NCBI GenBank assembly: GCA_934446475.1
Contig: CAKSEH010000001.1
Span: 209,591-273,590 of the forward strand
Direction of reading: 5' to 3'
Source: an uncultured Eubacteriales bacterium
GTDB lineage: Bacteria > Bacillota > Clostridia > Oscillospirales > Acutalibacteraceae
DNA length: 64,000 nucleotides
The translations under genes and the position numbers were made by a program. Below are positions 17,632-24,771 of this stretch, one piece after another; within the stretch, counting starts at the first letter, position 1, and every line of letters starts with the position of its first letter. The notes beneath the pieces are model-generated. The model ran no database searches. It was not told the DNA's origin and worked only from the letters and a program-made list of their open reading frames with translations.

Positions 17632-17804
17632 TTTTTCCTCCGTCTTGCATAACTTGCATAATGAGATTTGTAAAGGTTTAAATCGGAGCAATGCTCTGCT
17701 TTGCTTGCAAGGAGCATAAGCTTCCTACTGATTGCAAGCTATTAAAAGGAGCATTAGGTTACAGATCGTAAAAACGCCTTTTCACATTTAGGCATTTAAT
17801 AATA
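17632..17804 (-). other. argJ-argB intergenic spacer
   Basis: 173 bases inside the arginine operon, unusually long for it. It contains the direct repeat TTATGCAAG-TTATGCAAG on the minus strand and several short inverted stretches (GGAGCA/TGCTCC), but no recognisable promoter, terminator or gene. Confidence 0.4.
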
Positions 17805-19019
17805 TCAGGTGCGGTAATCTCCGTTTATTTTAACATAATCGTAAGTTAAATCACAACCCCAGGCTGTGGATTCAAAATTGCCGTCATTGAGATTTATTAT
17901 AATATCTATTTCCTTTTGAGAAAGCACGGATTTTGCCTTTTCCTCGGAGAAATCTATACCCACTCCGTTTTTACATACCTCTACCGTTCCCGATGCACTC
18001 TTAAACGAAACATTTATTTTATTAACATCAACATCGGCTCCGCTGTAACCTATGGCACAGAGAACACGCCCCCAATTTGCATCCGCTCCGAACATAGCGG
18101 TTTTTACAAGGCTCGAACATATGACGCTTTTGGCAACGATTTTGGCTGAATTCTCGGTTTTTGCACCGCTTACCTTACATTCAAGCAATTTTGTTGCACC
18201 CTCGCCGTCGGCAGCTATCATTCTGCACAAATGGATATTTATGCTGTTAAGGGCGGTCATAAATATCTCATAATCACTATTTTCCTGTGTTATAGTCTCA
18301 TTTCCCGCCATACCGTTGCAAAGAACAGTTACCATATCGTTTGTGGAGGTATCGCCGTCAATACTTATCATATTAAATGTGTTTTTTATATCGGTTGAAA
18401 GCGCCTTTTGCAAAAGCTCGGGAGAAATTGCAACATCGCTTGTTATAAACACAAGCATAGTTGCCATATTCGGATGGATCATACCGCTACCCTTTGCAAT
18501 TCCTCCTATGCGGCAGACCTTTCCGCCGATCTCAAACTCAATTGCAATTTCCTTTTTTACGGTATCTGTTGTCATAATTCCGGCTGCGGCATCTGAGCTG
18601 CCGTTTTCGCTGAGACCCTCAACCAGTTTTGAAAGACCGTTTTTAATAGGTTTCGGATCAAGAGGCTGCCCGATAACTCCGGTAGAAGCTATGACTATAT
18701 CATCGGGATCGCAGTTAAGCGACTTTGCGGCAGATATACAAATTTCCTCAGCCGTTTCAACTCCGCCTGCGCAGCAGGTGTTTGCAATTCCGCTGTTACA
18801 AATGACAGCTTTTGCCTGTCCGTTTTTAAGATGATTTCTTGTGACGGTGATCGGCGCTCCGAAGACTGCGTTAGTCGTATATACCGCCGCACAGGAGGCT
18901 GTGTTTTCGCTCACGATAAGTGACAGGTCTTTTTTTACCTTATTTTTTCTTATTCCGCAATGAATTCCGTTTGCCTTAAATCCTTTTGCGGCGCAAACTC
19001 CTCCGTTTATGATTTTCAT
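17805..19019 (-). CDS. argJ: Bifunctional ornithine acetyltransferase / N-acetylglutamate synthase
   Basis: 404 residues, full length. The self-cleavage site is visible as KGSGMIHPNMATMLVFITSD, where the Thr of ATML becomes the N-terminal nucleophile of the beta chain (about residue 185). Further family stretches are GVCAAKGFKANGIHCGIR at the N-terminus and MFGADANWGRVLCAIGYSGAD. It recycles the acetyl group from N-acetylornithine to glutamate, so the pathway is the cyclic one and needs no ArgE. The start overlaps the argC stop by 4 bp. Confidence 0.97.
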   Translation of the reverse strand: MKIINGGVCAAKGFKANGIHCGIRKNKVKKDLSLIVSENTASCAAVYTTNAVFGAPITVTRNHLKNGQAKAVICNSGIANTCCAGGVETAEEICISAAKSLNCDPDDIVIASTGVIGQPLDPKPIKNGLSKLVEGLSENGSSDAAAGIMTTDTVKKEIAIEFEIGGKVCRIGGIAKGSGMIHPNMATMLVFITSDVAISPELLQKALSTDIKNTFNMISIDGDTSTNDMVTVLCNGMAGNETITQENSDYEIFMTALNSINIHLCRMIAADGEGATKLLECKVSGAKTENSAKIVAKSVICSSLVKTAMFGADANWGRVLCAIGYSGADVDVNKINVSFKSASGTVEVCKNGVGIDFSEEKAKSVLSQKEIDIIINLNDGNFESTAWGCDLTYDYVKINGDYRT

Positions 19020-19954
19020 TTTTTATCGCTCCCGTATTTTAAATTAAGTCCCGAAGATTCCGCCTCGCCGAGACTTATGTTCATATTCTGAATGGCGGAG
19101 CCGGACGCTCCCTTTCCTAAATTATCAAATCTTGAAACCAACAAAATCCTTTCTTCGTTGCCGCAAACCGTTATTTGCATATCGTCATAACCCGAAAACT
19201 CTGCAGCAGAAAGGAAATTATCCGTGTTTTCTTCAAAATGGACCAATCCCTCGGAATAATAATTCTTATATACTTCCTTTATCGCTTTTATTCCGCCGCT
19301 TACATATTCACCGAAAAGCGAAACAGTTACCTCCATTCCGGAATAATACGGTGCAACAACAGGACAAAATATCGGCGAAACATTCAGTCCGCAAACCTTT
19401 TTCATCTCAGGCAGATGTTTATGATTCTGCGAAACGGCATACATTTGCGGCGCATCAAGCAAAGGATTTCTGTTTAAGGATTCGTATTCACAAATCATTT
19501 TCTTACCGCCGCCGGAATATCCCGTTAACGAAAAGCAGGAAATACGGGCATCGGTAGAAATTATTTTATTCTCAATCAGAGGTGCAACAAGGGAAATAAA
19601 TCCGCTTGCGTGGCACCCCGGGTTTGCTATTTTCTTCGAGACCGCAACTGCCTTTCGGTTATCTGCAATTTCAGGGAAGCCGTAAACAAAATCGTTGTTT
19701 GTACGGTGAGCCGTCGATGTGTCTATAACAACGGTGGCGGGATTTACAATAAGCGATACCGCTTCCCTTGCGGCGTCATCCGGAAGGCATAAAACTGCAA
19801 CATCTGCCTTATTAAGGCATTCCTCTCGGGCTTTAATGTCCTTTCTCTTTTCATCGGACAAAGAAATAATTTCAATATCTTTCCTTAAAAGCAGTCTTTC
19901 CTTTATCCGAAGGCCTGTTGTTCCTGCGCTACCGTCAATAAAAACTTTATTCAT
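19016..19954 (-). CDS. argC: N-acetyl-gamma-glutamyl-phosphate reductase, type 2
   Basis: 312 residues from ATG 19954-19952 (MNKVFIDGSAGTTGLRIKER), preceded by TTTGGAGAA. An ATG seven codons upstream exists but lacks a site and overlaps the ARG box. The N-terminal GSAGTTG is the NADP-binding loop and NPGCHASGF holds the catalytic Cys. The short length and SAGTTGL opening are those of the type 2 family rather than the 345-residue type 1. It reduces N-acetylglutamyl phosphate. First gene of the operon. Confidence 0.95.
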   Translation of the reverse strand: MNKVFIDGSAGTTGLRIKERLLLRKDIEIISLSDEKRKDIKAREECLNKADVAVLCLPDDAAREAVSLIVNPATVVIDTSTAHRTNNDFVYGFPEIADNRKAVAVSKKIANPGCHASGFISLVAPLIENKIISTDARISCFSLTGYSGGGKKMICEYESLNRNPLLDAPQMYAVSQNHKHLPEMKKVCGLNVSPIFCPVVAPYYSGMEVTVSLFGEYVSGGIKAIKEVYKNYYSEGLVHFEENTDNFLSAAEFSGYDDMQITVCGNEERILLVSRFDNLGKGASGSAIQNMNISLGEAESSGLNLKYGSDKK

Positions 19955-19970
19955 TAAATATTCTCCAAAT

Positions 19971-19987
19971 TGCATAAATATTCATAT
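19971..19987 (-). promoter_or_regulatory. ARG-box-like operator before argC
   Basis: The minus strand reads ATATGAATATTTATGCA, an imperfect palindrome close to the ArgR/AhrC box (TNTGAATWWWWATTCANW). It lies just downstream of the predicted start of transcription. A second, weaker candidate (GCATAAATATGCATAAAATTCTGCA, about 20106-20130) lies upstream. Confidence 0.6.
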
Positions 19988-19996
19988 ATCAGTCAT

Positions 19997-20025
19997 ATTT
20001 TAGCATAAAATCACATCATTGTCAA
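19997..20025 (-). promoter_or_regulatory. Promoter of the arginine operon
   Basis: TTGACA (20025-20020), 17-base spacer, TAAAAT (20002-19997) on the minus strand, about 45 bases before the argC start. Confidence 0.8.
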
Positions 20026-20158
20026 GTATTTATAAGAAATACTTTACGCCGGAATATTCGACTTCAGGTCTTTATTGTACGGTAATGCCGTAATAACATT
20101 ACACCGCATAAATATGCATAAAATTCTGCAAAAAATTATATATGCTTGCCTTTTTATG

Positions 20159-20217
20159 TATAATATAACTAAGATACCGACCATATCTAAATCTATCAGA
20201 TTTACATATGGTCGGTA
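20159..20217. repeat. Inverted repeat between argC and the FkbM gene
   Basis: TACCGACCATAT (20175-20186) pairs with ATATGGTCGGTA (20206-20217), with an inner AAATCT/AGATTT stem. It may end the FkbM transcript on the minus strand, but the T run is poor. A TATAAT (20159-20164) on the plus strand lies just before it, so an operator or small RNA is also possible. Confidence 0.5.
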
Positions 20218-20240
20218 TACAGGCAAAAACAAATTAAGTT

Positions 20241-21287
20241 TTACACAAAATAATAAAATGTATCCCACGCCGGAACAGACGGCGTATGTCTCATATAAAC
20301 TTTATAATCGGGTCTTACCGATAAAACGGCTTTCGGAATTTCTATTATATCCTCACTTCGGTGATAGCAGGCTATTTTAAGTTTGGGTTTTAAATTTCTT
20401 ATAGTGTTTTCCGCTCCTTTTAAAGCCCTTTTTTCTTCACCTTCAATATCCATTTTAATATATGTGCAGTCCCTTCCTGCGGTAATGAAATCGACCGTAA
20501 CACATTTTATTTTTTCTCCGTTTTCCGAAACCTTAGATCCTCTTGAACCGTCAAAACAGAAAGCTCTTTCGCCCGTTTCATCCGAAACGCAGGCATTGAC
20601 CGCACTTGCTTTGTCTACCGAGCAAAGAAAATCCTTTAATTTGCCGAATGTTTTTTTATCAGGTTCAACTGCGATTATCTTGTTATAAGAATCTACCGTC
20701 GAAACAAATTCGCTTACGGTATCGCCTCTGTAAGCTCCCAGGTCAAGATAGGACTCATTGCCGCTTAGCTTAAAAAAGCTTTCAAAAGGTTCCCTTTCAT
20801 CGGTCTCACAATCAAAAAGCGAATTTATATCCCCTGTAAGTTTTGATTTCACAATACAACGCAGCGTAGTCTTAGAAACATCATCGAACAAAATATCTTC
20901 AAGTTCTGTAAATTCCGTTTGATTTTTCCGATAATACTCAATATCAAAAAGCGTATTTCCGCAAACGGGAACATCGGGAGCATAAAACTCCTGTTGTGAT
21001 GCTATTCTTTTAAAATTTGAGAGAACTTCGGGCCTTGAAGAACCGAATGCCGCAAGCACCGTCATATCGGGGAATATTTCCTTTGCCTGACTGTAAGAAA
21101 GAATGTTAAATCCGTGAAATGTCTTTTTACGAACAAACCCGTCAGATGCAAACACGCCGCTGATCTTAATGCCTTTACCGTCAAGCACCCTGATTATTTT
21201 ATCAGCGCCGTTACCCATTCCGTAAAGCAAAACAGGCTTATTTGATTTTTTGAGATTTTGCCATAAATCCTCTTTAATATTTATCAT
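20241..21287 (-). CDS. FkbM-family methyltransferase
   Basis: 348 residues. The C-terminal two thirds is a SAM-dependent methyltransferase of the FkbM type: YLDLGAYRGDTVSEF (about residues 176-190) is motif I, IIAVEPDKKTFGKL motif II, and YIKMDIEGEEKRALKGAENTI the family hallmark. The N-terminal 130 residues begin with a small Rossmann-like NAD/CoA-binding-type segment (LLYGMGNGADKIIRVLD). FkbM proteins methylate sugars or other small molecules; the substrate cannot be read. It stands alone, divergent from nothing, with an unremarkable upstream gap. Codon use resembles its neighbours. Confidence 0.8.
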   Translation of the reverse strand: MINIKEDLWQNLKKSNKPVLLYGMGNGADKIIRVLDGKGIKISGVFASDGFVRKKTFHGFNILSYSQAKEIFPDMTVLAAFGSSRPEVLSNFKRIASQQEFYAPDVPVCGNTLFDIEYYRKNQTEFTELEDILFDDVSKTTLRCIVKSKLTGDINSLFDCETDEREPFESFFKLSGNESYLDLGAYRGDTVSEFVSTVDSYNKIIAVEPDKKTFGKLKDFLCSVDKASAVNACVSDETGERAFCFDGSRGSKVSENGEKIKCVTVDFITAGRDCTYIKMDIEGEEKRALKGAENTIRNLKPKLKIACYHRSEDIIEIPKAVLSVRPDYKVYMRHTPSVPAWDTFYYFV

Positions 21288-21494
21288 ATTTTAACCCACC
21301 GTACTATCTGTCTTTACTCTGCGCACCTTACCCGGCGCATAGTTCTTTTTCAGCAGCGACTTCTGCGCAATCCGTTATTTTACCTGTCCTCATAACAGTA
21401 TAATGTTTAGAAAAATTTGATTTTAATTTTAGGAATTTTCCAAATTTATTTTTCCGGATTTCTATTTTTAATAATTATCAGTACAACAGCAACT
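21288..21494 (-). other. Gap upstream of the FkbM gene
   Basis: Contains a possible -10 (TATACT on the minus strand near 21396) and a 21-codon reading frame (21393-21328, MRTGKITDCAEVAAEKELCA...) with no clear ribosome binding site. Nothing else recognised before the repeat at 21495. Confidence 0.3.
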
Positions 21495-21617
21495 ATAATG
21501 ATTATAGAATGTCGAAACACCAAAAATTGTTTCGACAAGCCGATTTTATCGGCCTTAAGCAAAATTAAATTTTAACAAATTTAATTTTGCCTATATTCAT
21601 TGCAATGGACATTGACA
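21495..21617 (+). mobile_element. Dispersed MITE-like repeat, copy A (partial)
   Basis: 123 bp that recur at 48956-49078 with about four mismatches and no gap. It contains three successive hairpins: GTCGAAACA/TGTTTCGAC, GCCGAT/ATCGGC and GCAAAATTAAATTT/AAATTTAATTTTGC. Copy A has the left end of the element only; its right side runs into the XRE gene. The last 12 codons or so of that gene lie inside the repeat. Confidence 0.85.
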
Positions 21618-21796
21618 CATATATTAAGTAATTCACACAAGGGGTGCAGCAATGACACATCCGAAAAACCTTTTCCGTTTTCCCAACGGGATATTGTTTT
21701 ATTGCTGACTCCTAATTTTTCGGCAACTTGTTCTTGAGTCAAATTACATTCTTTTCTGCAAGCCGCAATAAATCCCCCTATTTTTTCTTGGTCCAT
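21581..21796 (-). pseudogene. Truncated XRE-family HTH regulator
   Basis: 71 residues. Residues 5-60 are a clean Cro/C1-type helix-turn-helix (ACRKECNLTQEQVAEKLGVS, NKTISRWENGKGF), with the family ending CELLNICVN. After that the protein stops with VHCNEYRQN, and those codons lie in the dispersed repeat at 21495-21617. Related clostridial regulators of this opening normally continue for 100 residues or more (often membrane segments), so this looks like a gene cut by the element. A DNA-binding stub may still be made. Start ATG with AAGGAGATGATG; a TATAAT-like -10 lies about 25 bases upstream. Confidence 0.7.
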
Positions 21797-21917
21797 CTCA
21801 TCATCTCCTTATGGGGATTATACTATATTTATCATTAGAATAACAGGACACAGAGCGAGAGTATGATATTTTCTGAAAACATTATACTTAAATTACTTAT
21901 TTATCCGTTAATTATGT

Positions 21918-22262
21918 TTACATATGCTCTTTTAAAGTCTTACAACTCGAAATCGAAATTTTTCTGATACGACCACAGAGGTTTCTGTTCTTTTTAAAAA
22001 TATCTTCATCAATAGAATTTGTGTTCAATAAAAGTTGCAACCAACCCTCTGTTTCACTACATTCTTTCAATGCAATTTCAAATTTAGAAAGCATATCTGC
22101 CCTGCTTTGACCATAATTAGCTTCACGAATGTTTGCATAAACACTGCTTGAACTTTTACGAATCTGAAAAACTGTATTTGATGGTGTTTTTACGTTTTGG
22201 CAAAATAATTCAATATCGGTTGCAAGTTGTTCTGAGTATACAAGCAAATAATTCTTGGACAT
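21918..22262 (-). CDS. Four-helix-bundle protein (S23 / TIGR02436-like)
   Basis: 114 residues, mostly helical. The middle matches the family pattern of S23-like four-helix-bundle proteins: IRKSSSSVYANIREANYGQS (residues 34-53) and LSKFEIALKECSETEGWLQLL (about 59-79). The family includes proteins encoded in 23S rRNA intervening sequences and the Avd accessory protein of diversity-generating retroelements, but neither an rRNA nor a reverse transcriptase is nearby. Some bind nucleic acids; the role here is unknown. The gene is preceded by an array of about ten small hairpins, the last of which contains its promoter. Ribosome binding site AAAGGAAGTG before ATG 22262-22260. It is AT-richer than its neighbours, which suggests transfer. 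Confidence 0.8.
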   Translation of the reverse strand: MSKNYLLVYSEQLATDIELFCQNVKTPSNTVFQIRKSSSSVYANIREANYGQSRADMLSKFEIALKECSETEGWLQLLLNTNSIDEDIFKKNRNLCGRIRKISISSCKTLKEHM

Positions 22263-22525
22263 AATTACACTTCCTTTTCAACAAAATTATATGCTATAAT
22301 TTTGTTGAAATCAATGCGAAGCATTGTGTATAATCAATTTCGTAAGGAATTGCATATCATCAAAACGAAGTTTTGTATATCATCAACGGTGTAAGCCGTT
22401 GCATATCATCATTGCGAAAGAGATTTTGATACACGCTATGCGTGAAGATATACAGTCCTAACGGACTGATGAGATACAACGATAGCGTTGCTATCGTTGA
22501 TGATATACCATTGCTTTCGCAATGG
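22263..22525 (-). repeat. Array of small hairpins with TGATATAC-type spacers
   Basis: On the minus strand about ten short inverted repeats follow one another, each with a different stem: CCATTGCGAAAGCAATGG, AACGATAGCAACGCTATCGTT, AGTCCGTTAGGACT, CACGCATAGCGTG, a degenerate one near TCTTTCGCAATG, CAACGGCTTACACCGTTG, AAAACTTCGTTTT, AATTCCTTACGAAATT, AATGCTTCGCATT and a long AT-rich one. Between them recur GATGATATAC, GATGATATGC, GTATATCATC and close variants. Stems differ while spacers are conserved, the reverse of a simple repeat. It fills the gap between the tRNA-Gln terminator and the four-helix-bundle gene. Confidence 0.85.
22278..22311 (-). promoter_or_regulatory. Promoter embedded in a palindrome, four-helix-bundle gene
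   Basis: The minus strand has TTGATT, a 17-base spacer and TATAAT; the -10 and spacer lie within the inverted repeat CAACAAAATTATA-GCA-TATAATTTTGTTG. Binding of a protein to the palindrome would block the promoter. Confidence 0.6.
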
Positions 22526-22528
22526 ATA

Positions 22529-22556
22529 AAAAAACCAAGTCCGAAGACTTGGTTTT
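22529..22556 (-). terminator. Terminator of tRNA-Gln
   Basis: AAAAAACCAAGTC pairs with GACTTGGTTTTTT around CGAA/TTCG; T run on the minus strand. Confidence 0.9.
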
Positions 22557-22557
22557 T

Positions 22558-22631
22558 TGGCTGGGGAATAGGGATTCGAACCCCAACAAACAGAGTCAGA
22601 GTCTGTCGTGCTACCGTTACACAATTCCCCA
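22558..22631 (-). tRNA. tRNA-Gln (anticodon CTG)
   Basis: 74 nt with encoded CCA. Acceptor TGGGGAAT pairs with ATTCCCCA; the anticodon stem ACAGA/TCTGT holds loop CTCTGAC, anticodon CTG, reading CAG glutamine codons; T-arm GGGGTTCGAATCCC. Confidence 0.95.
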
Positions 22632-22668
22632 ATATAACTTGTACGGCGGAATTCAAACGCCGATAATT

Positions 22669-22696
22669 ATTATACCGCATTTTAAAAATAAGTCAA
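22669..22696 (-). promoter_or_regulatory. Promoter of tRNA-Gln
   Basis: TTGACT (22696-22691), 16-base spacer, TATAAT (22674-22669) on the minus strand. Confidence 0.7.
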
Positions 22697-22721
22697 GACT
22701 TTTTTAAAGAATTCACGATAT

Positions 22722-22855
22722 TTTTCCGATGCCCCGTCAAGGCAAGCAAAACATCAATGGGTTCGATTACTGCCGGCGTAGGCAAGTGATAATAATCCGA
22801 ACCCGCCCAAAACGGTGTGTTTAAACCTGCCTTATCGGAGCATCGGAAATTTTAA
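22722..22855. repeat. Extended imperfect hairpin downstream of the P-loop gene
   Basis: The arms TTTCCGATGC and GCATCGGAAA enclose further pairings: AAGGCA/TGCCTT, AAACA/TGTTT, GGGTTCG/CGAACCC and GCC/GGC at the tip. About 130 bases fold into one long rod, as for a small MITE or structured RNA. Confidence 0.6.
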
Positions 22856-22870
22856 AGTCTTTGATAAGGT

Positions 22871-23272
22871 TTAGTCCGCAAGTGCCTTAAGGGACTCGGG
22901 GAGTTCATCGGCATCGCAGGAAACGGTGAAAACAAATTCAACATCCTCTATTTTTGAAAGGCGGTTTATAAATGCTTCAAGCTCTCCGTAATCACGGGTT
23001 CCTATGCGGAGCGTGGCATCGCCGAATATGTGAGTAACATCGTTGTTGCCTGCCTTTATTCCGGCAAGCAAACCGTAATACTCGCCGTAACCCGAAATTC
23101 CGAAAGAATCGGCATCTACAAGGCGAGCCTTATGCGTAACGGAAAAGGTAAGTGTATCGCCCTTTTCAATGCAGACAACATTTCCGAGACTCGTCTGAGC
23201 GGCGGCATTTACCATATCTACGAGCTTTTTGGTTTTGCCCGAGCCTTTTTTTCCGATTATGAGTTTAATCAT
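22871..23272 (-). CDS. Small P-loop protein of unknown function
   Basis: 133 residues. A Walker A motif GKKGSGKTKKLVD lies at residues 7-19, and a Walker-B-like hydrophobic run before an acidic residue may be TRDYGELEAF. Similar short clostridial proteins are sometimes named twitching motility protein PilT, but nothing here supports motility. I do not assign a function. It follows pgi by 42 bp on the same strand and probably shares its transcript. Start ATG 23272-23270 with AAGGAG. The protein has even composition and no signal peptide, so it is cytosolic. Confidence 0.6.
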   Translation of the reverse strand: MIKLIIGKKGSGKTKKLVDMVNAAAQTSLGNVVCIEKGDTLTFSVTHKARLVDADSFGISGYGEYYGLLAGIKAGNNDVTHIFGDATLRIGTRDYGELEAFINRLSKIEDVEFVFTVSCDADELPESLKALAD

Positions 23273-23314
23273 TTAAAACAACTCCTTTGTATTGATACCG
23301 CTTGGTGCGGCTTT

Positions 23315-24658
23315 TTACATCTTGGAAAGGCGTTCCTCAAGGCTCGCCTTTGCATCTTCATATCCCGGCTTACCGAGCAAAGCAAACATATTTTTCTTAT
23401 AGCTCTCAACACCGGGTTGATCAAACGGGTTTACGCCGAGCATATATCCAGATATTGCACAGGCTTTCTCAAAGAAATATATAAGTCTGCCGAGATTTTC
23501 CTCATCAGCTTTATCTATTGATATAACGAGGTTCGGAACTCCGCCGTCAGTATGAGCAAGAACGGTGCCCTCAAAAGCTTTTTCGTTTACATAAGACATA
23601 GTCTTTCCTGCAAGAAAATTAAGACCGTCACCGTCGTCAGCCTCTTTTTCAATAGTAACATCCTCGCCGTTGTTTCCTATCGTTACAACGGTCTCGAACA
23701 TTATACGGCTGCCGTCCTGAATGAACTGACCCATAGAGTGAAGATCGGTTGAAAAAGTAACCGATGCAGGGAACAGACCTTTATTATCCTTTCCTTCGCT
23801 CTCGCCGAACAACTGTTTAAACCACTCTGCCATCATTGTAAATCTGGGCTCATAGCTGACAAGAAGTTCGACCGATTTGCCCTTTCTGTAAAATGCGTTG
23901 CGGAGTGCAGCGTATTCATAGCAGGGATTTTTATACATATCGGGCTCATTATAATCAACTGCGGCGTCGGCAGCGCCCTTCATAAGTTTATCGATATCCG
24001 CTCCTGCTGCGGCGATCGGAAGCAGACCGACTGCCGTTAAAACAGAGAAACGACCGCCGACATCATCCGGCACTACAAAACACTCATAGCCTTTTTCGTC
24101 CGCAAGCTTTTTAAGAGTGCCTCTTGATTTATCGGTTGTGCAGTATATACGGCTTGCTGCCTCTTCTTCGCCGTAATGCTCTTCAAGATACTTTCTGAAC
24201 ACTCTGAATGCTATTGCGGGTTCGGTCGTTGTACCGGACTTTGATATGATATTAACGGAAACTCTCTTTCCTTCGCAAAGTTTAAGCAGATCGGCAAGAT
24301 TTGCTCCGCTTATGCTGTTGCCGGCAAAATAAATTTCCGGAGCATCTCCTCTGAGGGAATTATAATACGGACCCTTTAAGAATTCTATCGCCGCACGTGC
24401 TCCGAGATAAGAACCTCCTATTCCTATAACTATAAGAACATCGGTATCCTTTCTTATTTTAGCCGCGGCAGCTTTTATTCTCTTAAACTCTTCCTTATCA
24501 TAATCGGAGGGAAGATTTACCCATCCGAGAAAATCATTTCCGAGGCCTAATTTGCTATCAACAAGGGTATGAGCGGATGCAACCTGACTCTCAAGACCCA
24601 CAAGATCGTTTTCTCTTATGAACTGCTTTGCATAAGAGGATTTAAACTTAAGTGACAT
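23315..24658 (-). CDS. pgi: Glucose-6-phosphate isomerase
   Basis: 447 residues, the length of the Gram-positive form. Motifs: VIGIGGSYLGARAAIEFL (the PGI opening), VNIISKSGTTTEPAIAFR for phosphate binding, GGRFSVLTAVGLLPIA, and the C-terminal signature GYMLGVNPFDQPGVESYKKN with its catalytic Lys. It interconverts glucose 6-phosphate and fructose 6-phosphate. Start ATG with AAGGAAG. Monocistronic apart from the P-loop gene downstream. Confidence 0.97.
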   Translation of the reverse strand: MSLKFKSSYAKQFIRENDLVGLESQVASAHTLVDSKLGLGNDFLGWVNLPSDYDKEEFKRIKAAAAKIRKDTDVLIVIGIGGSYLGARAAIEFLKGPYYNSLRGDAPEIYFAGNSISGANLADLLKLCEGKRVSVNIISKSGTTTEPAIAFRVFRKYLEEHYGEEEAASRIYCTTDKSRGTLKKLADEKGYECFVVPDDVGGRFSVLTAVGLLPIAAAGADIDKLMKGAADAAVDYNEPDMYKNPCYEYAALRNAFYRKGKSVELLVSYEPRFTMMAEWFKQLFGESEGKDNKGLFPASVTFSTDLHSMGQFIQDGSRIMFETVVTIGNNGEDVTIEKEADDGDGLNFLAGKTMSYVNEKAFEGTVLAHTDGGVPNLVISIDKADEENLGRLIYFFEKACAISGYMLGVNPFDQPGVESYKKNMFALLGKPGYEDAKASLEERLSKM

Positions 24659-24771
24659 TTTTAAAACTTCCTTTATTCAGCTTTGTCTTTTATATGATTA
24701 TTTTACATTATTTGCCCATAATTTGCAAGCATTATTATAAATATTCAAAGTAATTTTATATTTAGCCGTAT

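Noticed and set aside
18316..18834. 172-codon plus-strand frame opposite argJ
   Set aside because: Antisense shadow of a conserved gene; no start signal.
21328..21393. 21-codon leader peptide before the FkbM gene
   Set aside because: No clear ribosome binding site, no regulatory run of codons and no terminator fold nearby.
21918..22262. Avd gene of a diversity-generating retroelement
   Set aside because: No reverse transcriptase and no template/variable repeat pair is present.
22263..22525. CRISPR array
   Set aside because: The units have unlike stems and like short linkers, differ in length, and no cas genes are near.
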